A DNA stretch of 13,689 nt, taken from NCBI GenBank assembly GCA_022709105.1, contig JAKIXL010000007.1:6973-20661 (forward strand). The letters run 5' to 3'. Below, piece by piece: positions 1 through 7,699 of this stretch. The notes under the pieces were generated by a model that ran no database searches, was not told the DNA's origin, and saw nothing but the letters and a program-made list of their open reading frames with translations. A program made the translations under genes and the position numbers. The number at the start of each line of letters is the position of its first letter. Position 1 is the first letter of the stretch. This DNA is from Thermoplasmatota archaeon. Lineage in GTDB: Archaea > Thermoplasmatota > Thermoplasmata > Methanomassiliicoccales > Methanomassiliicoccaceae.

Positions 1-1
1 A

Positions 2-202
2 AGGGAGATAGATCCGTCGGAAGGGCACGTCATGGGAGTGGTGGAGGACATGATAGATTTCCTGACCTCCCGGGTGCATTCAGGCTCCTCCACGGAGAAG
101 CAGGTGGCGGAAATATGGAACAACGCTTCGCGTGAAGAGAGGGATGCTCTGATCCGTTGCTTCATCAAGGAGGTCGAGACGGTACCTATCTCTGGCCCCT
201 GA
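2..202 (+). CDS. 3' end of an unrecognised protein (partial at left edge)
   Basis: An open frame runs from the left edge to a TGA at 200-202. An in-frame ATG at 32 would give 57 residues, but the frame is open upstream of it, so this is more likely the C-terminal part of a longer protein. The visible part is helical and charged, with no cysteines apart from one near the end (RCFIKEVE) and no motif I recognise. Its last 17 bases overlap the end of the converging minus-strand gene. No function is proposed. Confidence 0.5.
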   Translation, partial: REIDPSEGHVMGVVEDMIDFLTSRVHSGSSTEKQVAEIWNNASREERDALIRCFIKEVETVPISGP

Positions 203-455
203 GACGCTGATACTCCCTCTCGGCCAAGATGTCGGTGTAGCCTTGGCTGACGAACGCGCGGATGCCATGGGCCGCCAGGCCGATACCCCAGAACATCAGG
301 ACGAATATGAACCAGGGGAACCCGCCTCCGGACAGCCACCACACAGTGATGAGCCCTCCGTTGATGGCGATGTAGAACAGAAGGTGCACATAGAAATCGA
401 CCTTCTCCTCGGCCATCCTCCTGGCCTTCAGCCTAAGCTCCTGCTCGCTCTCCAT
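186..455 (-). CDS. 2TM-domain small membrane protein
   Basis: This 89-residue protein has a basic/acidic N-terminal helix (residues 1-20, KARRMAEEKVDFY), then two hydrophobic segments at about 21-43 and 47-67, and a charged C-terminal tail. The pattern of a KA-R-.-EE--.FY-H start, an aromatic WW turn between the helices and a WGIGLAAHGIRAF motif after the second helix fits the 2TM domain family, whose function is unknown. The start is ATG at 455 and no clear Shine-Dalgarno site is visible. It is divergent from the AbiV-like gene at 539, with 83 bases between them. Family assignment is from pattern memory. Confidence 0.75.
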   Translation of the reverse strand: MESEQELRLKARRMAEEKVDFYVHLLFYIAINGGLITVWWLSGGGFPWFIFVLMFWGIGLAAHGIRAFVSQGYTDILAEREYQRLRGQR

Positions 456-509
456 GGTACAACATTATTTGAAAAGGCAATAGTTCAATCTGTCGCCTTC
501 GGGAATGAG

Positions 510-517
510 TTAATATC
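510..517 (+). promoter_or_regulatory. TATA box for leaderless AbiV-like gene
   Basis: TTAATATC lies 22-29 bases upstream of the ATG at 539, and no Shine-Dalgarno sequence precedes that ATG. This is the expected spacing for an archaeal box A driving a leaderless transcript. Confidence 0.5.
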
Positions 518-538
518 CGTATCTTCAATCACGTCCTC

Positions 539-1165
539 ATGAGCAAGGACCCTGACGTTATGCACCCCCTCCGGGATGAGGCCTTCCGCCTTGCCGAGGA
601 CCTGGCGGCCCACATCCTAGACACCTCTAACTCCTACCGCGCCCTCTCAGAACAGGACGAGTTCCCCGGAAGGGACAGGATGAGGCTCGTCATCCTTCTG
701 GTGATGTTCGAAGAGGTCGGCAAGCTCATGTCCCTGGTCAAGGAGTGCGAGAAGGCTGCCAAGGCCGATTACGTCAACGTTCGCATCGAGGACTATCACG
801 ATCACTGCCGCAACGGCAGAAAGGCGGCGGCTCAGATCCTGGAAGAGCTCAGGACCGTAGAGCAGGCCTCAATGGCCCTGGGCCGGAAGGACATCAAGAT
901 ATCGGAGGAGCCAGCGTTCCTCAGGGAGGACTTCTGTTCCCTGCAGGAGCGGCTGCTCTACCTTGATGCCGATACCAAGAAGAGGTCCCTGACGTTCATT
1001 CCTCCGGGAGACCTGATGGACCGATACGCCGAGATCATCGAACGGAACACCCTGGCCGCGGCGGAGTACATCCACGACCTAGGGCGCGCTCTGGGCCTAT
1101 GGCTTCAGTTGGGAAGGAAGGCCAAGAGGGTCGAAGGCAAGCCACGCTCAGTGCGATACACTTGA
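539..1165 (+). CDS. AbiV-like HEPN-domain protein
   Basis: This 208-residue all-helical protein has a hydrophobic helix ending in FEEVGK (residues 57-62) followed by a basic segment with DYHDHCRNGRKAA (85-97). In the AbiV family of abortive-infection proteins (HEPN superfamily) a conserved E-E-x-G-K helix is followed by a His/Lys-rich helix, and the length of about 200 residues also fits. HEPN proteins are often RNases with an R-x4-6-H motif; the His87/His89 region is the likely equivalent, but I cannot confirm a canonical active site. It appears to stand alone, leaderless, with no obvious toxin or antitoxin partner next to it. An alternative start is the ATG at residue 8. The assignment rests on motif resemblance only. 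Confidence 0.5.
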   Translation: MSKDPDVMHPLRDEAFRLAEDLAAHILDTSNSYRALSEQDEFPGRDRMRLVILLVMFEEVGKLMSLVKECEKAAKADYVNVRIEDYHDHCRNGRKAAAQILEELRTVEQASMALGRKDIKISEEPAFLREDFCSLQERLLYLDADTKKRSLTFIPPGDLMDRYAEIIERNTLAAAEYIHDLGRALGLWLQLGRKAKRVEGKPRSVRYT

Positions 1166-1175
1166 ACCCTGCCCT

Positions 1176-1221
1176 GCCGACCCCGATCTCTTAAGGTCGG
1201 CGGCCCCCATCGGTCCTTTTT
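1176..1221 (+). terminator. hairpin plus T-run between converging genes
   Basis: GCCGACC (1176-1182) can pair with GGTCGGC (1195-1201) around a 12-base loop, and TTTTT follows at 1217-1221. It lies just after the AbiV-like stop and just beyond the end of the converging cobalamin operon. The T-run serves the plus-strand transcript; the minus-strand direction has only the hairpin. Confidence 0.45.
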
Positions 1222-1233
1222 AGGTCCTCCGGC

Positions 1234-2076
1234 CTACGAGAAGGCGATCTTCTCCATGAGCACATAGTCCAAATGGTCCAGGGACATGGTGTAAAGGTCG
1301 TCCAGGTTCGCCAGCCAGCCTTTCCTTATGTCCGCTCCCTTGACCCTGGTCCCCTGACCTCTTCCCATGTCCAGGGAGTCCTCGGACGGGAACTTTAGGT
1401 CCGCGAACGGAAGGACCCCGAGCGATGGGACTCCAAGCAACTCCTCCATCCTGGCGATCCCGCTGTCCAGGATGCTCTCGTCCCCCCGGAACCGGTTGAT
1501 CATGAACGCCTTGACCAGGCGGCGATGTCGCTCCTCCAGCAGCGCGTGCGTTCCGAACAGACCGGCAAAGACCCCTCCGCGCTCTATGTCGCCGACCAGT
1601 ACTACCGGCGCACCGGCCATCTCCGCCGTCCTCATGTTGGCCAGGTCCTGCTTGCGGAGATTGATCTCCGCCGGGGACCCTGATCCCTCGATCACCACCA
1701 CGTCGTTCGTCTCAAGAAGATGGCGGAAGGAAGAGCGTACCGTCTCCCACAGCACTTCACGGTCCGCAATCTGCCCCCGGCCAAGATCTCCGTAGGGGCG
1801 GCCGGAGAGCATTATCTGGCAGCTGCCGTTCCCCTTCGGCTTCAAGAGAACAGGGTTCATGCTGCCCTCGGGCTCCCGGTCGCAGGCCCATGCCTGGTAT
1901 GCCTGAGAGATGCCTATCTCCTCTCCCTTGGGAGTGACGAACGAGTTCAAGGATAGGTTGGATGCCTTGAACGGTGCGACCTTGAACCCCCTCTTGGCAA
2001 AATGGCGGCAGAAGAGAGCGGCGATGGTGGTCTTACCCGCTCCCGACGAGGTTCCTTGAACCATTATGCTGCTCAC
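1234..2076 (-). CDS. CobQ-like amidoligase domain protein lacking glutaminase
   Basis: This 280-residue protein resembles the N-terminal ATP-binding (dethiobiotin-synthetase-like) half of cobyric acid synthase. Walker A GTSSGAGKT is at residues 8-16, followed by the CobQ-typical APFKASNLSLNSF, EIGISQAYQAWA, MNPVLLKPKG, VVIEGSGSPAEINL and ANMRTAEMAGAPV motifs. It ends about where the glutamine amidotransferase domain would begin; the last 50 residues (GWLANLDDLYTMSLDHLDYVLMEKIAFS region) are not recognisable as that domain. The start is GTG, overlapping the cobQ stop as GTGA, with GGAGG 7-8 bases upstream, which supports that start. It is the last gene of the cobalamin operon. The intact substrate-type motifs argue against random decay. 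It could be an ammonia-dependent or partner-dependent corrinoid amidase, or a chaperone or sensor; this is inference. Confidence 0.8.
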   Translation of the reverse strand: MSSIMVQGTSSGAGKTTIAALFCRHFAKRGFKVAPFKASNLSLNSFVTPKGEEIGISQAYQAWACDREPEGSMNPVLLKPKGNGSCQIMLSGRPYGDLGRGQIADREVLWETVRSSFRHLLETNDVVVIEGSGSPAEINLRKQDLANMRTAEMAGAPVVLVGDIERGGVFAGLFGTHALLEERHRRLVKAFMINRFRGDESILDSGIARMEELLGVPSLGVLPFADLKFPSEDSLDMGRGQGTRVKGADIRKGWLANLDDLYTMSLDHLDYVLMEKIAFS

Positions 2077-3854
2077 CTCAACCCCTCCTTCAGGATGTTG
2101 AGGAGACGGCCTATGTCCAAGTTCAGTCCCACGACCGAGGCCAAGACGTTCAGGTCATCCTCCACCGAGCGGTCATGGTCCAGGGCGCTCGTCCTCCTGG
2201 CCGATGAACCGGGCATCTTAGAGAGGAAGAACTGCCTGAACGAGGGGAGGTCGAACAGCCCGTGGACATAGGAGCCCATGACCAGACCGTCCTCGGTTAT
2301 CGCACCTTCGTTCTTCGTCCCGCCGTTCTCATCGAGAATGAACAATGGTGCTTCCCTGCTCTCGGACTCACCCATATGGATCTCGTACCCCCTGACCTCG
2401 CCGTCACCAACGGCCAGGCGGCCGGTCACTTGCACGGTGCGTTTCTCATAGGCCTCGAACCTGGTGGTGACGTCGATAATGCCCAGCCCTTCCCAGGTGG
2501 CGCCCGCATCGCCCTCTATCCCGTTGAGGTCGATGATCTCCCGGCCCAGCATCTGATATCCGCCGCAGATGCCCAGGATAGGGACCTTGCCCCGCAGCCC
2601 TCTAATGGCGTCGAACAGTCCGCGCTCATGCAGCCACTTAAGATCGCCGACAGTGTTCTTGGTCCCCGGCACAATGACGGCGTCCACGCTCTCCAGCGAC
2701 CGTGGTTCCCTTATGTAGACCACCCTGACCCCCTCCAGGGCGAGCGCGTCCAGGTCAGTGAAGTTGGAGATGCGTGGAAGCATGATCACACCAACCTTGA
2801 GATCTCCCGCCCCCCTAGTCTTGACCAGGTCTTGGGAGTCCTCGTCCGGCAGGAGGTGCTCAGCATGGGGAACTATCCCTAGCACAGGGATGCCCAAGCG
2901 CTCCTCCAGCTCTTCCACTCCTTCCTTAAGGCCGGAAGGGTCCCCGCGCATGTTGTTCAGCACGATGCCCTTGAACATCTTCCGCTGCTCTGGGGGCAGG
3001 AGCATGATGGTACCGTAGGCATAGGCGAAGGCCCCGCCCCATTCCATATTGACCACCAAGATGCACGGGGCACGGGCGATCTCCGCCGTCCTCATGTTGG
3101 CTATCTCTCTATCGGCGATGTTGATCTCCGCCGGAGAGCCGGCCCCCTCGATGATGACCACGTCCCTGGTCCTGCGAAGGAAGTTCCAGGCCCTGGTGAC
3201 TATCTCGATTCCCTTGCCCATGGTGAACTCATCATAGTAGGTCGGCACGTCCATGTCGCGGTACGGCCTGCCATCGACGATCACCTGGGAGACGTCGTCC
3301 CTCTTTGGCTTAAGCAAGATGGGGTTCATCCTGCTGTCCGGACTGGTGCGCGCAGCTATGGCCTGAAGGGCCTGGGCCCTTGAGATCTCGCCGCCTGCCG
3401 GGGTCACCATGGAGTTTAGGGACATGTTCTGCGACTTGAACGGCGCGACGTTGTAGCCCAGGTCAGAGAACAAGCGGCACAGCGCGGCGGTGATAAGGGA
3501 CTTGCCGGCGCCAGAGGTCGCGCCCAGCACCATGATGGGCATGGCGGAGACAGGATGAAAGGCCTCAACCTCCGCCTTAACCTCGTCCAGGAAGCTCCGC
3601 GGAGGAGGAGAGGCCGTGGCGGGAACGCGCCTGGCGACCTCCGAGGCAACGTCCGAGCGATGTGTCCAGTAACAGTTCTCACAGCTCCACACCTCCTTGC
3701 CGCTCTTTGCGGTTACGAACTCTCCCAACCGGGGATCAAGGCAGGGATAAAGGGGGCAGAAGCAAAGAGAGCAGTCCTGTCCGTCAAAATGGCATGGATA
3801 GTATGGGCACTCCCTGTTGGGGCCGGCCCGGAGGTCACGGAGCTGAGCCTCCAC
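2073..3854 (-). CDS. cobQ: cobyric acid synthase with Cys-rich N-terminal domain
   Basis: CobQ/CbiP amidates the b, d, e and g side chains of (adenosyl)cobyrinic acid a,c-diamide using ATP and glutamine. The core is complete: Walker A GATSGAGKS (111-119), APFKSQNMSLNSM, MNPILLKPKRD, VVIIEGAGSPAEIN, then a GATase domain with nucleophile Cys430 (LGICGGYQMLG), RGYEIHMGES and His531 (GSYVHGLFD). The protein has 593 residues against about 490-510 for the family. The excess is an N-terminal segment of about 95 residues with eight cysteines (16, 21, 28, 31, 33, 38, 58, 61) in the pattern CPYYPCHF...CSLCFCPLYPC...WSCENC, resembling the cysteine-rich small domain associated with archaeal cobalamin genes. 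The start is GTG at 3854, 22 bases after the cbiA stop. A GGAGG exists farther upstream but is not well spaced, so the exact start is uncertain. Confidence 0.93.
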   Translation of the reverse strand: MEAQLRDLRAGPNRECPYYPCHFDGQDCSLCFCPLYPCLDPRLGEFVTAKSGKEVWSCENCYWTHRSDVASEVARRVPATASPPPRSFLDEVKAEVEAFHPVSAMPIMVLGATSGAGKSLITAALCRLFSDLGYNVAPFKSQNMSLNSMVTPAGGEISRAQALQAIAARTSPDSRMNPILLKPKRDDVSQVIVDGRPYRDMDVPTYYDEFTMGKGIEIVTRAWNFLRRTRDVVIIEGAGSPAEINIADREIANMRTAEIARAPCILVVNMEWGGAFAYAYGTIMLLPPEQRKMFKGIVLNNMRGDPSGLKEGVEELEERLGIPVLGIVPHAEHLLPDEDSQDLVKTRGAGDLKVGVIMLPRISNFTDLDALALEGVRVVYIREPRSLESVDAVIVPGTKNTVGDLKWLHERGLFDAIRGLRGKVPILGICGGYQMLGREIIDLNGIEGDAGATWEGLGIIDVTTRFEAYEKRTVQVTGRLAVGDGEVRGYEIHMGESESREAPLFILDENGGTKNEGAITEDGLVMGSYVHGLFDLPSFRQFFLSKMPGSSARRTSALDHDRSVEDDLNVLASVVGLNLDIGRLLNILKEGLR

Positions 3855-3876
3855 CTTGTGCCAATGCTCGTCCGTG

Positions 3877-5235
3877 CTATCGCCTCCTGGAGTACACGCA
3901 GCTCATGACGAATCGTCGAGCGAGGTCCGGGCAGGCGGCGAAGTGGAGATGCGCGTATGATGCCAATGTATTGTGGGAAAGCATTCCGTCCATTCCTTCC
4001 ATGATCCCTTTGCCCCGCTTCATCTTGTAAACGAAATCCTCGTTGCCAGTGCAGCTCACTCTGGAGCAATGGAACTCATGCCCTCTGGTGCTCCATCCCT
4101 TGAGCGACATGACGTTGTCCTTGCGAGCCTCCATCTCGATGTAGCCTATCGCCTGCAGCCTGTCTGTCATCTCCACCTCCGCGTCGAATATGCCGGTCAT
4201 CCTCATACTGCGCCCGTTCATGTCCCTGACCTCTCCGCAGGTGTACATCATGCCTCCGCACTCCGCGTAGATGGGCATGCCATCCGCAGAGGCCCTACGT
4301 ATGCTTTCCCTAAGCTCCGTGTTGGACTCCAGCTCGCGGGAGAACAGCTCGGGATAGCCGCCGCCAAAATAAAGGCCGTCGACCTCCGGAAGCCGATCGC
4401 GAATGGGCGAGAACCTCACGATCTCGGCCCCCAGCATGCATAGGTGGTCAAGATTGCCTTGGTAATAGAAATTGAACGCCTCGTCCCAGGCCAGGCCGAT
4501 GCGGGTCCTGGGCCTTTTCCGGCGGGCCGCCGTCACCCTCTTCCGAGGACCGATGTCCGGGGCCGCCGATGCCAGCTCGACGATCCGGTCCAAGTTCACA
4601 TTGCTCTCGACCAGGGCCTGGATCCGCGCGTACCGCGCCATGTCCATGTCCTCGCCCGCCGGTATCAGACCAAGATGTCGGGACCCCAGCTCCACTGCCG
4701 CCTCAGAGGGCACTCCTCCGAGACACTCCATCCCCCGTAGGGAATCTCGGAGCATGGAGAGGTGCGACGGACCCGCTACGTTGTTGAAGATGACACCGGC
4801 GATATTCACCTGAGGATCATATTCCTTGAAGCCGAGGGCCACCGCGCCGGCCGAGCGGGCGGACGACGAGGCGTCGATGATAAGGACCACGGGAGCCTTC
4901 AAGACCTTGGCCAGGTGAGATGTGGAGCCTTCGTCCGATATGCCGTCGAGGCCGTCGTAGAGGCCCATAACACCTTCGATGACAGATATCTTCGATCCCT
5001 TGGAGCCATGTATGAAGGACGGCAGGACCCGGTCCCGGAACATCCAGGTGTCCAGGTTATAGGATGGCCTTCCCAGTACCGCGCTGTGATGCATCGGGTC
5101 GAGGAAGTCCGGCCCGGCCTTGAAAGGCTGAGGGTCAAGGCCGCGGGCCTTCAGTGCCATAAGCATCCCCACGGTTATGGTGGACTTGCCGACCCCGCTC
5201 CTCTCTCCCGCTATGACGAGCCTTGGTATATGCAT
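3877..5235 (-). CDS. cbiA: cobyrinic acid a,c-diamide synthase
   Basis: CbiA makes the a- and c-amides of cobyrinic acid from glutamine and ATP. The 452 residues match the usual family length. Motifs are Walker A GERSGVGKS (10-18), FKAGPDFLDPMHH (38-50), IEGVMGLYDG (86-95), and a C-terminal GATase domain with nucleophile Cys326 (YAECGGMMY), GHEFHCSRV and SYAHLHF. The ATG at 5235 is the first possible start because an in-frame TGA lies just upstream. The paralogous enzyme CfbB amidates Ni-sirohydrochlorin for coenzyme F430 and has the same architecture. Position beside cobQ and the cobalt transporter favours cbiA, but a dual role in a methanogen cannot be excluded from sequence alone. Confidence 0.9.
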   Translation of the reverse strand: MHIPRLVIAGERSGVGKSTITVGMLMALKARGLDPQPFKAGPDFLDPMHHSAVLGRPSYNLDTWMFRDRVLPSFIHGSKGSKISVIEGVMGLYDGLDGISDEGSTSHLAKVLKAPVVLIIDASSSARSAGAVALGFKEYDPQVNIAGVIFNNVAGPSHLSMLRDSLRGMECLGGVPSEAAVELGSRHLGLIPAGEDMDMARYARIQALVESNVNLDRIVELASAAPDIGPRKRVTAARRKRPRTRIGLAWDEAFNFYYQGNLDHLCMLGAEIVRFSPIRDRLPEVDGLYFGGGYPELFSRELESNTELRESIRRASADGMPIYAECGGMMYTCGEVRDMNGRSMRMTGIFDAEVEMTDRLQAIGYIEMEARKDNVMSLKGWSTRGHEFHCSRVSCTGNEDFVYKMKRGKGIMEGMDGMLSHNTLASYAHLHFAACPDLARRFVMSCVYSRRR

Positions 5236-5305
5236 CCTTTCACCGTCGCAATATCCGCATCATGATCGTCCGAATCGGCCTTCGAGAGGCCGGCCGTTGA
5301 TATCT

Positions 5306-6532
5306 TCACCATGGTCCTCCTGGCTCTTTATCTCTCTGATGCTGCCGGCATCGGCTTCCTGCGGCCTGTCCCCGCCCCTCCACCTTGGCCAGCTCCCGGC
5401 CGACCAAGGAGATGAGGGAGGTGTCGGTGTACAACAGGAAGTCCTTGCCCACGCTGACCTGGAGAAGGGCGTTCTCCAGTGCGTGGAAAGGATGATGGAC
5501 ATCCAGCCTCCCATCTCTGACCAGACGGCGGGCCTTGGCACCGTAGACGCCTGAGGATCGATGGAGGTCCTGCATCCGGCCGGCGATATCATCGACCTGC
5601 CCGGGCAGTCCGGGGTCGTCGACGTCCGCGATATAGAGCGTGCCGGCCGATAAGCGCGCATGGGAAAGCTCGGAACCCTCATGCGCTCCGGTGGCCGGAC
5701 TGGGGAAGCATTTCTCGGTCAGCTCTACCAAGGTACGGGGGAATGGCCGTTCAGGCCTGCCAGTTCGATAGTGCAGCTGCTGGTTCATCCTCACAGCGTA
5801 AGGATATACGATCCTCAGCCGGTCCAGGAGCATATGGCGATCGAAGAGGTCCTCCGGTGTGCCAGAGAACACCACCTCGCCGCCGATCAGGACGACCATC
5901 TCATCTGCCCATTCATACGCCGTCTCGATATCGTGAGTGGACATGATCATGGTCATGCCTGCGTGGTTCAGCTCGTCCGACAGCTCCAGCAGTTCATGAA
6001 CCATCTCAGAGTCCAGGCCAGCAGTGGGCTCGTCCATTATCAGGACCTTGGGCCTCATGGCCAAGGCCCCGGCCAGGGAAACCCTTTTCCTCTGGCCGAA
6101 GGAGAGCTGTTGGGTCGGCCTACTTCGCAGGCCCTCCATTCCGACCAGGTGAAGGGACACATCGACCCGCCGTTCCACCTCCGCACGCTCAAGACCAAGG
6201 TTCATCGGCCCGAAGGCCACATCCTCCTCCACAGTGGAAGAGAAGATCTGGTCGTCGGGGTTCTGCAGCACCATGGCTATGTCCTGCCGAAGCAATGCCA
6301 GGGACCTCTGGTCGTATCTCAAAGGGACGTCATTATAGCGGACCTCTCCTTTCTTGGGACGAAGTATGCCATTGAAGTGCAGGAACAATGTGCTCTTTCC
6401 CGCCCCGTTGGGACCGAGGAACGCGATCTTCCTTCCCCTGTGCACCTCCAACGAGACACCCCTGAGCGCGGGCGATCCGTTCTGATACGAGAAGCCTAGC
6501 TCCTTGGTGGCGATGACGGGGCCCTTCATCAT
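5306..6532 (-). CDS. cbiO: cobalt ECF transporter ATPase with C-terminal extension
   Basis: This is the ATP-hydrolysing subunit of the CbiMNQO cobalt transporter. Walker A GPNGAGKST is at 40-48, the Q-loop at Gln90 (LQNPDDQIFSSTVEEDVAFGP), the signature LSFGQRKR at 143-150, Walker B VLIMDEPTAGLD at 163-174 and the switch His at 200 (STHD). The ABC domain ends near residue 270; a further segment of about 110 residues includes IADVDDPGLPGQVDDIAGRM and VGKDFLLYTDTSLISLVGREL, an extension I believe occurs in some archaeal CbiO proteins but cannot name. Two adjacent ATGs (6532 and 6529) lie 4 bases after the cbiQ stop. The last 23 residues (from GRGQAAGSRC) look like an out-of-frame tail; see findings. 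Confidence 0.93.
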   Translation of the reverse strand: MMKGPVIATKELGFSYQNGSPALRGVSLEVHRGRKIAFLGPNGAGKSTLFLHFNGILRPKKGEVRYNDVPLRYDQRSLALLRQDIAMVLQNPDDQIFSSTVEEDVAFGPMNLGLERAEVERRVDVSLHLVGMEGLRSRPTQQLSFGQRKRVSLAGALAMRPKVLIMDEPTAGLDSEMVHELLELSDELNHAGMTMIMSTHDIETAYEWADEMVVLIGGEVVFSGTPEDLFDRHMLLDRLRIVYPYAVRMNQQLHYRTGRPERPFPRTLVELTEKCFPSPATGAHEGSELSHARLSAGTLYIADVDDPGLPGQVDDIAGRMQDLHRSSGVYGAKARRLVRDGRLDVHHPFHALENALLQVSVGKDFLLYTDTSLISLVGRELAKVEGRGQAAGSRCRQHQRDKEPGGPW

Positions 6533-6536
6533 AACA

Positions 6537-7334
6537 TCACATCTTCAATAGGCACATGAGCGAGCCGGAATCTACGATAAGCTGGTTTATCGCGTACAGA
6601 GATAAGAATACTGCCAGCGAAAAAGATATCCATTTTGCCGACAGACTCACCGGCGGGCGGTAGCAATGGAACACGCCCTGGTAGCTTCTGGCGTTCAGCG
6701 CCGCCTGAGAGCGCTCGGCCATGTCCAGCGATCTGGTGAAGACGTTGACCGCCATCTTGGACGTGGTCCGATACTTGTTCCGATAGCCGCGGAAACCCAG
6801 ACGGCAATCGGCCGCGATGTACATGGTCTCGACCTGCTCTAGAAGGAGGAAGGAGTAGCGATATATCAGCACCGTGAGCTCCACGATCTCCTTCGGCATC
6901 CTGATCTGGCGAAGGGAGTTGGCGAACTGAGGGAGCGGAGTGGAGGTGGCGAAGAAAAGCATGACGGTCACTCCGGTGACCGCCCTTAGGAAGACCAATA
7001 GTCCAAGATGGGCCCCTTCCCTAGAGACCGTCACGGTGAGGGGCCATAGGTCGAACGTCCACAGGGGCTGTCCTGCGGTCACCAGGGCGATGACCAGGGC
7101 ACCGATGAAGAAGATGAGCAGACCTTCGAGCAGGGCTATCACGATCACCTTGGGGAACCGCAGCCTCGTGGAATAGGCCAAAAGAACGAATCCGACGACA
7201 AGTCCGATCGAAGGGACGACGATGGACGAGGCCAGCAATGACGCTACCAGCAGGGACAGGGCCAGGGAGAACTTGCCCAGCGGGGACCAGTCCCTGAACG
7301 GTGAAGCGTAGGCGATATCGTCCATCGTCTTCAT
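6537..7334 (-). CDS. cbiQ: cobalt ECF transporter transmembrane subunit
   Basis: This is the T (coupling) component of the cobalt ECF transporter. The 265 residues have about five hydrophobic segments, including LLVASLLASSIVVPSIGLVVGFVLLAY, a central long one, and one at the C-terminus. The cytoplasmic coupling helices carry the Ala-Arg-type motifs, with AADCRLGFRGYR in the first and SQAALNARSYQG in the second, where the T component docks on the ATPase. The ATG at 7334 has GGTG about 7 bases upstream, and the gene begins 17 bases after the cbiN stop. Confidence 0.9.
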   Translation of the reverse strand: MKTMDDIAYASPFRDWSPLGKFSLALSLLVASLLASSIVVPSIGLVVGFVLLAYSTRLRFPKVIVIALLEGLLIFFIGALVIALVTAGQPLWTFDLWPLTVTVSREGAHLGLLVFLRAVTGVTVMLFFATSTPLPQFANSLRQIRMPKEIVELTVLIYRYSFLLLEQVETMYIAADCRLGFRGYRNKYRTTSKMAVNVFTRSLDMAERSQAALNARSYQGVFHCYRPPVSLSAKWISFSLAVFLSLYAINQLIVDSGSLMCLLKM

Positions 7335-7351
7335 TTACAGCACCGGGCCGA

Positions 7352-7699
7352 TCACTTGTCCGCCGCCTCCGCCTTGCCGGGGCCCACTTGCACTTCGACA
7401 GGGTCCCCTATCTTCTGCAAGGCGGTCCTTTTCCCATGCTCATTGCCGATGAAGTAGCCTATTATCACCGCGCCGATAGCGGCCTGAAGGGCGAACAGCA
7501 GGCTCTCGGTCTCACCGGGAGGGGTCCACAGGCTCTCGAACCAAGGCTGGTAGTCAGGGTTGATGTTCCCGATCTCCTCCTCTCCCTGGCCATCGGCTCC
7601 GCCGAACTCGGCCCCAGGCTGCAGCATGAACGCGGCCACGCAGATCGCGATAATGAGCCCGAAGCCGACCGTATACCAGGCCTTCCGTGACATCTTCAT
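7352..7699 (-). CDS. cbiN: cobalt transport protein CbiN
   Basis: CbiN is the small auxiliary subunit that helps CbiM load Co2+. The 115 residues have one membrane helix at each end (about 8-26 and 67-85) enclosing an extracytoplasmic loop with the family hallmarks [39 protein letters not shown] and IIGYFIG. The ATG overlaps the cbiM stop as ATGA, indicating translational coupling. An ATG two codons further in (7693) is possible. The tail from [18 protein letters not shown] is charged and cytoplasmic or disordered. Confidence 0.92.
   Translation of the reverse strand: MKMSRKAWYTVGFGLIIAICVAAFMLQPGAEFGGADGQGEEEIGNINPDYQPWFESLWTPPGETESLLFALQAAIGAVIIGYFIGNEHGKRTALQKIGDPVEVQVGPGKAEAADK

Noticed and set aside
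2262..2882. 206-codon plus-strand open frame
   Set aside because: It is antisense to the cobQ glutaminase domain, which is intact; no recognisable motifs.
5235..5312. 33-codon frame beginning at ATG 5312 between cbiO and cbiA
   Set aside because: GGAGG is only 3 bases from the ATG and the product has no recognisable feature; the frameshift explanation of the cbiO tail accounts better for this stretch.
5660..6499. 279-codon plus-strand open frame
   Set aside because: It is antisense to cbiO, which has all ABC motifs; the long frame is a product of GC-rich codon bias.
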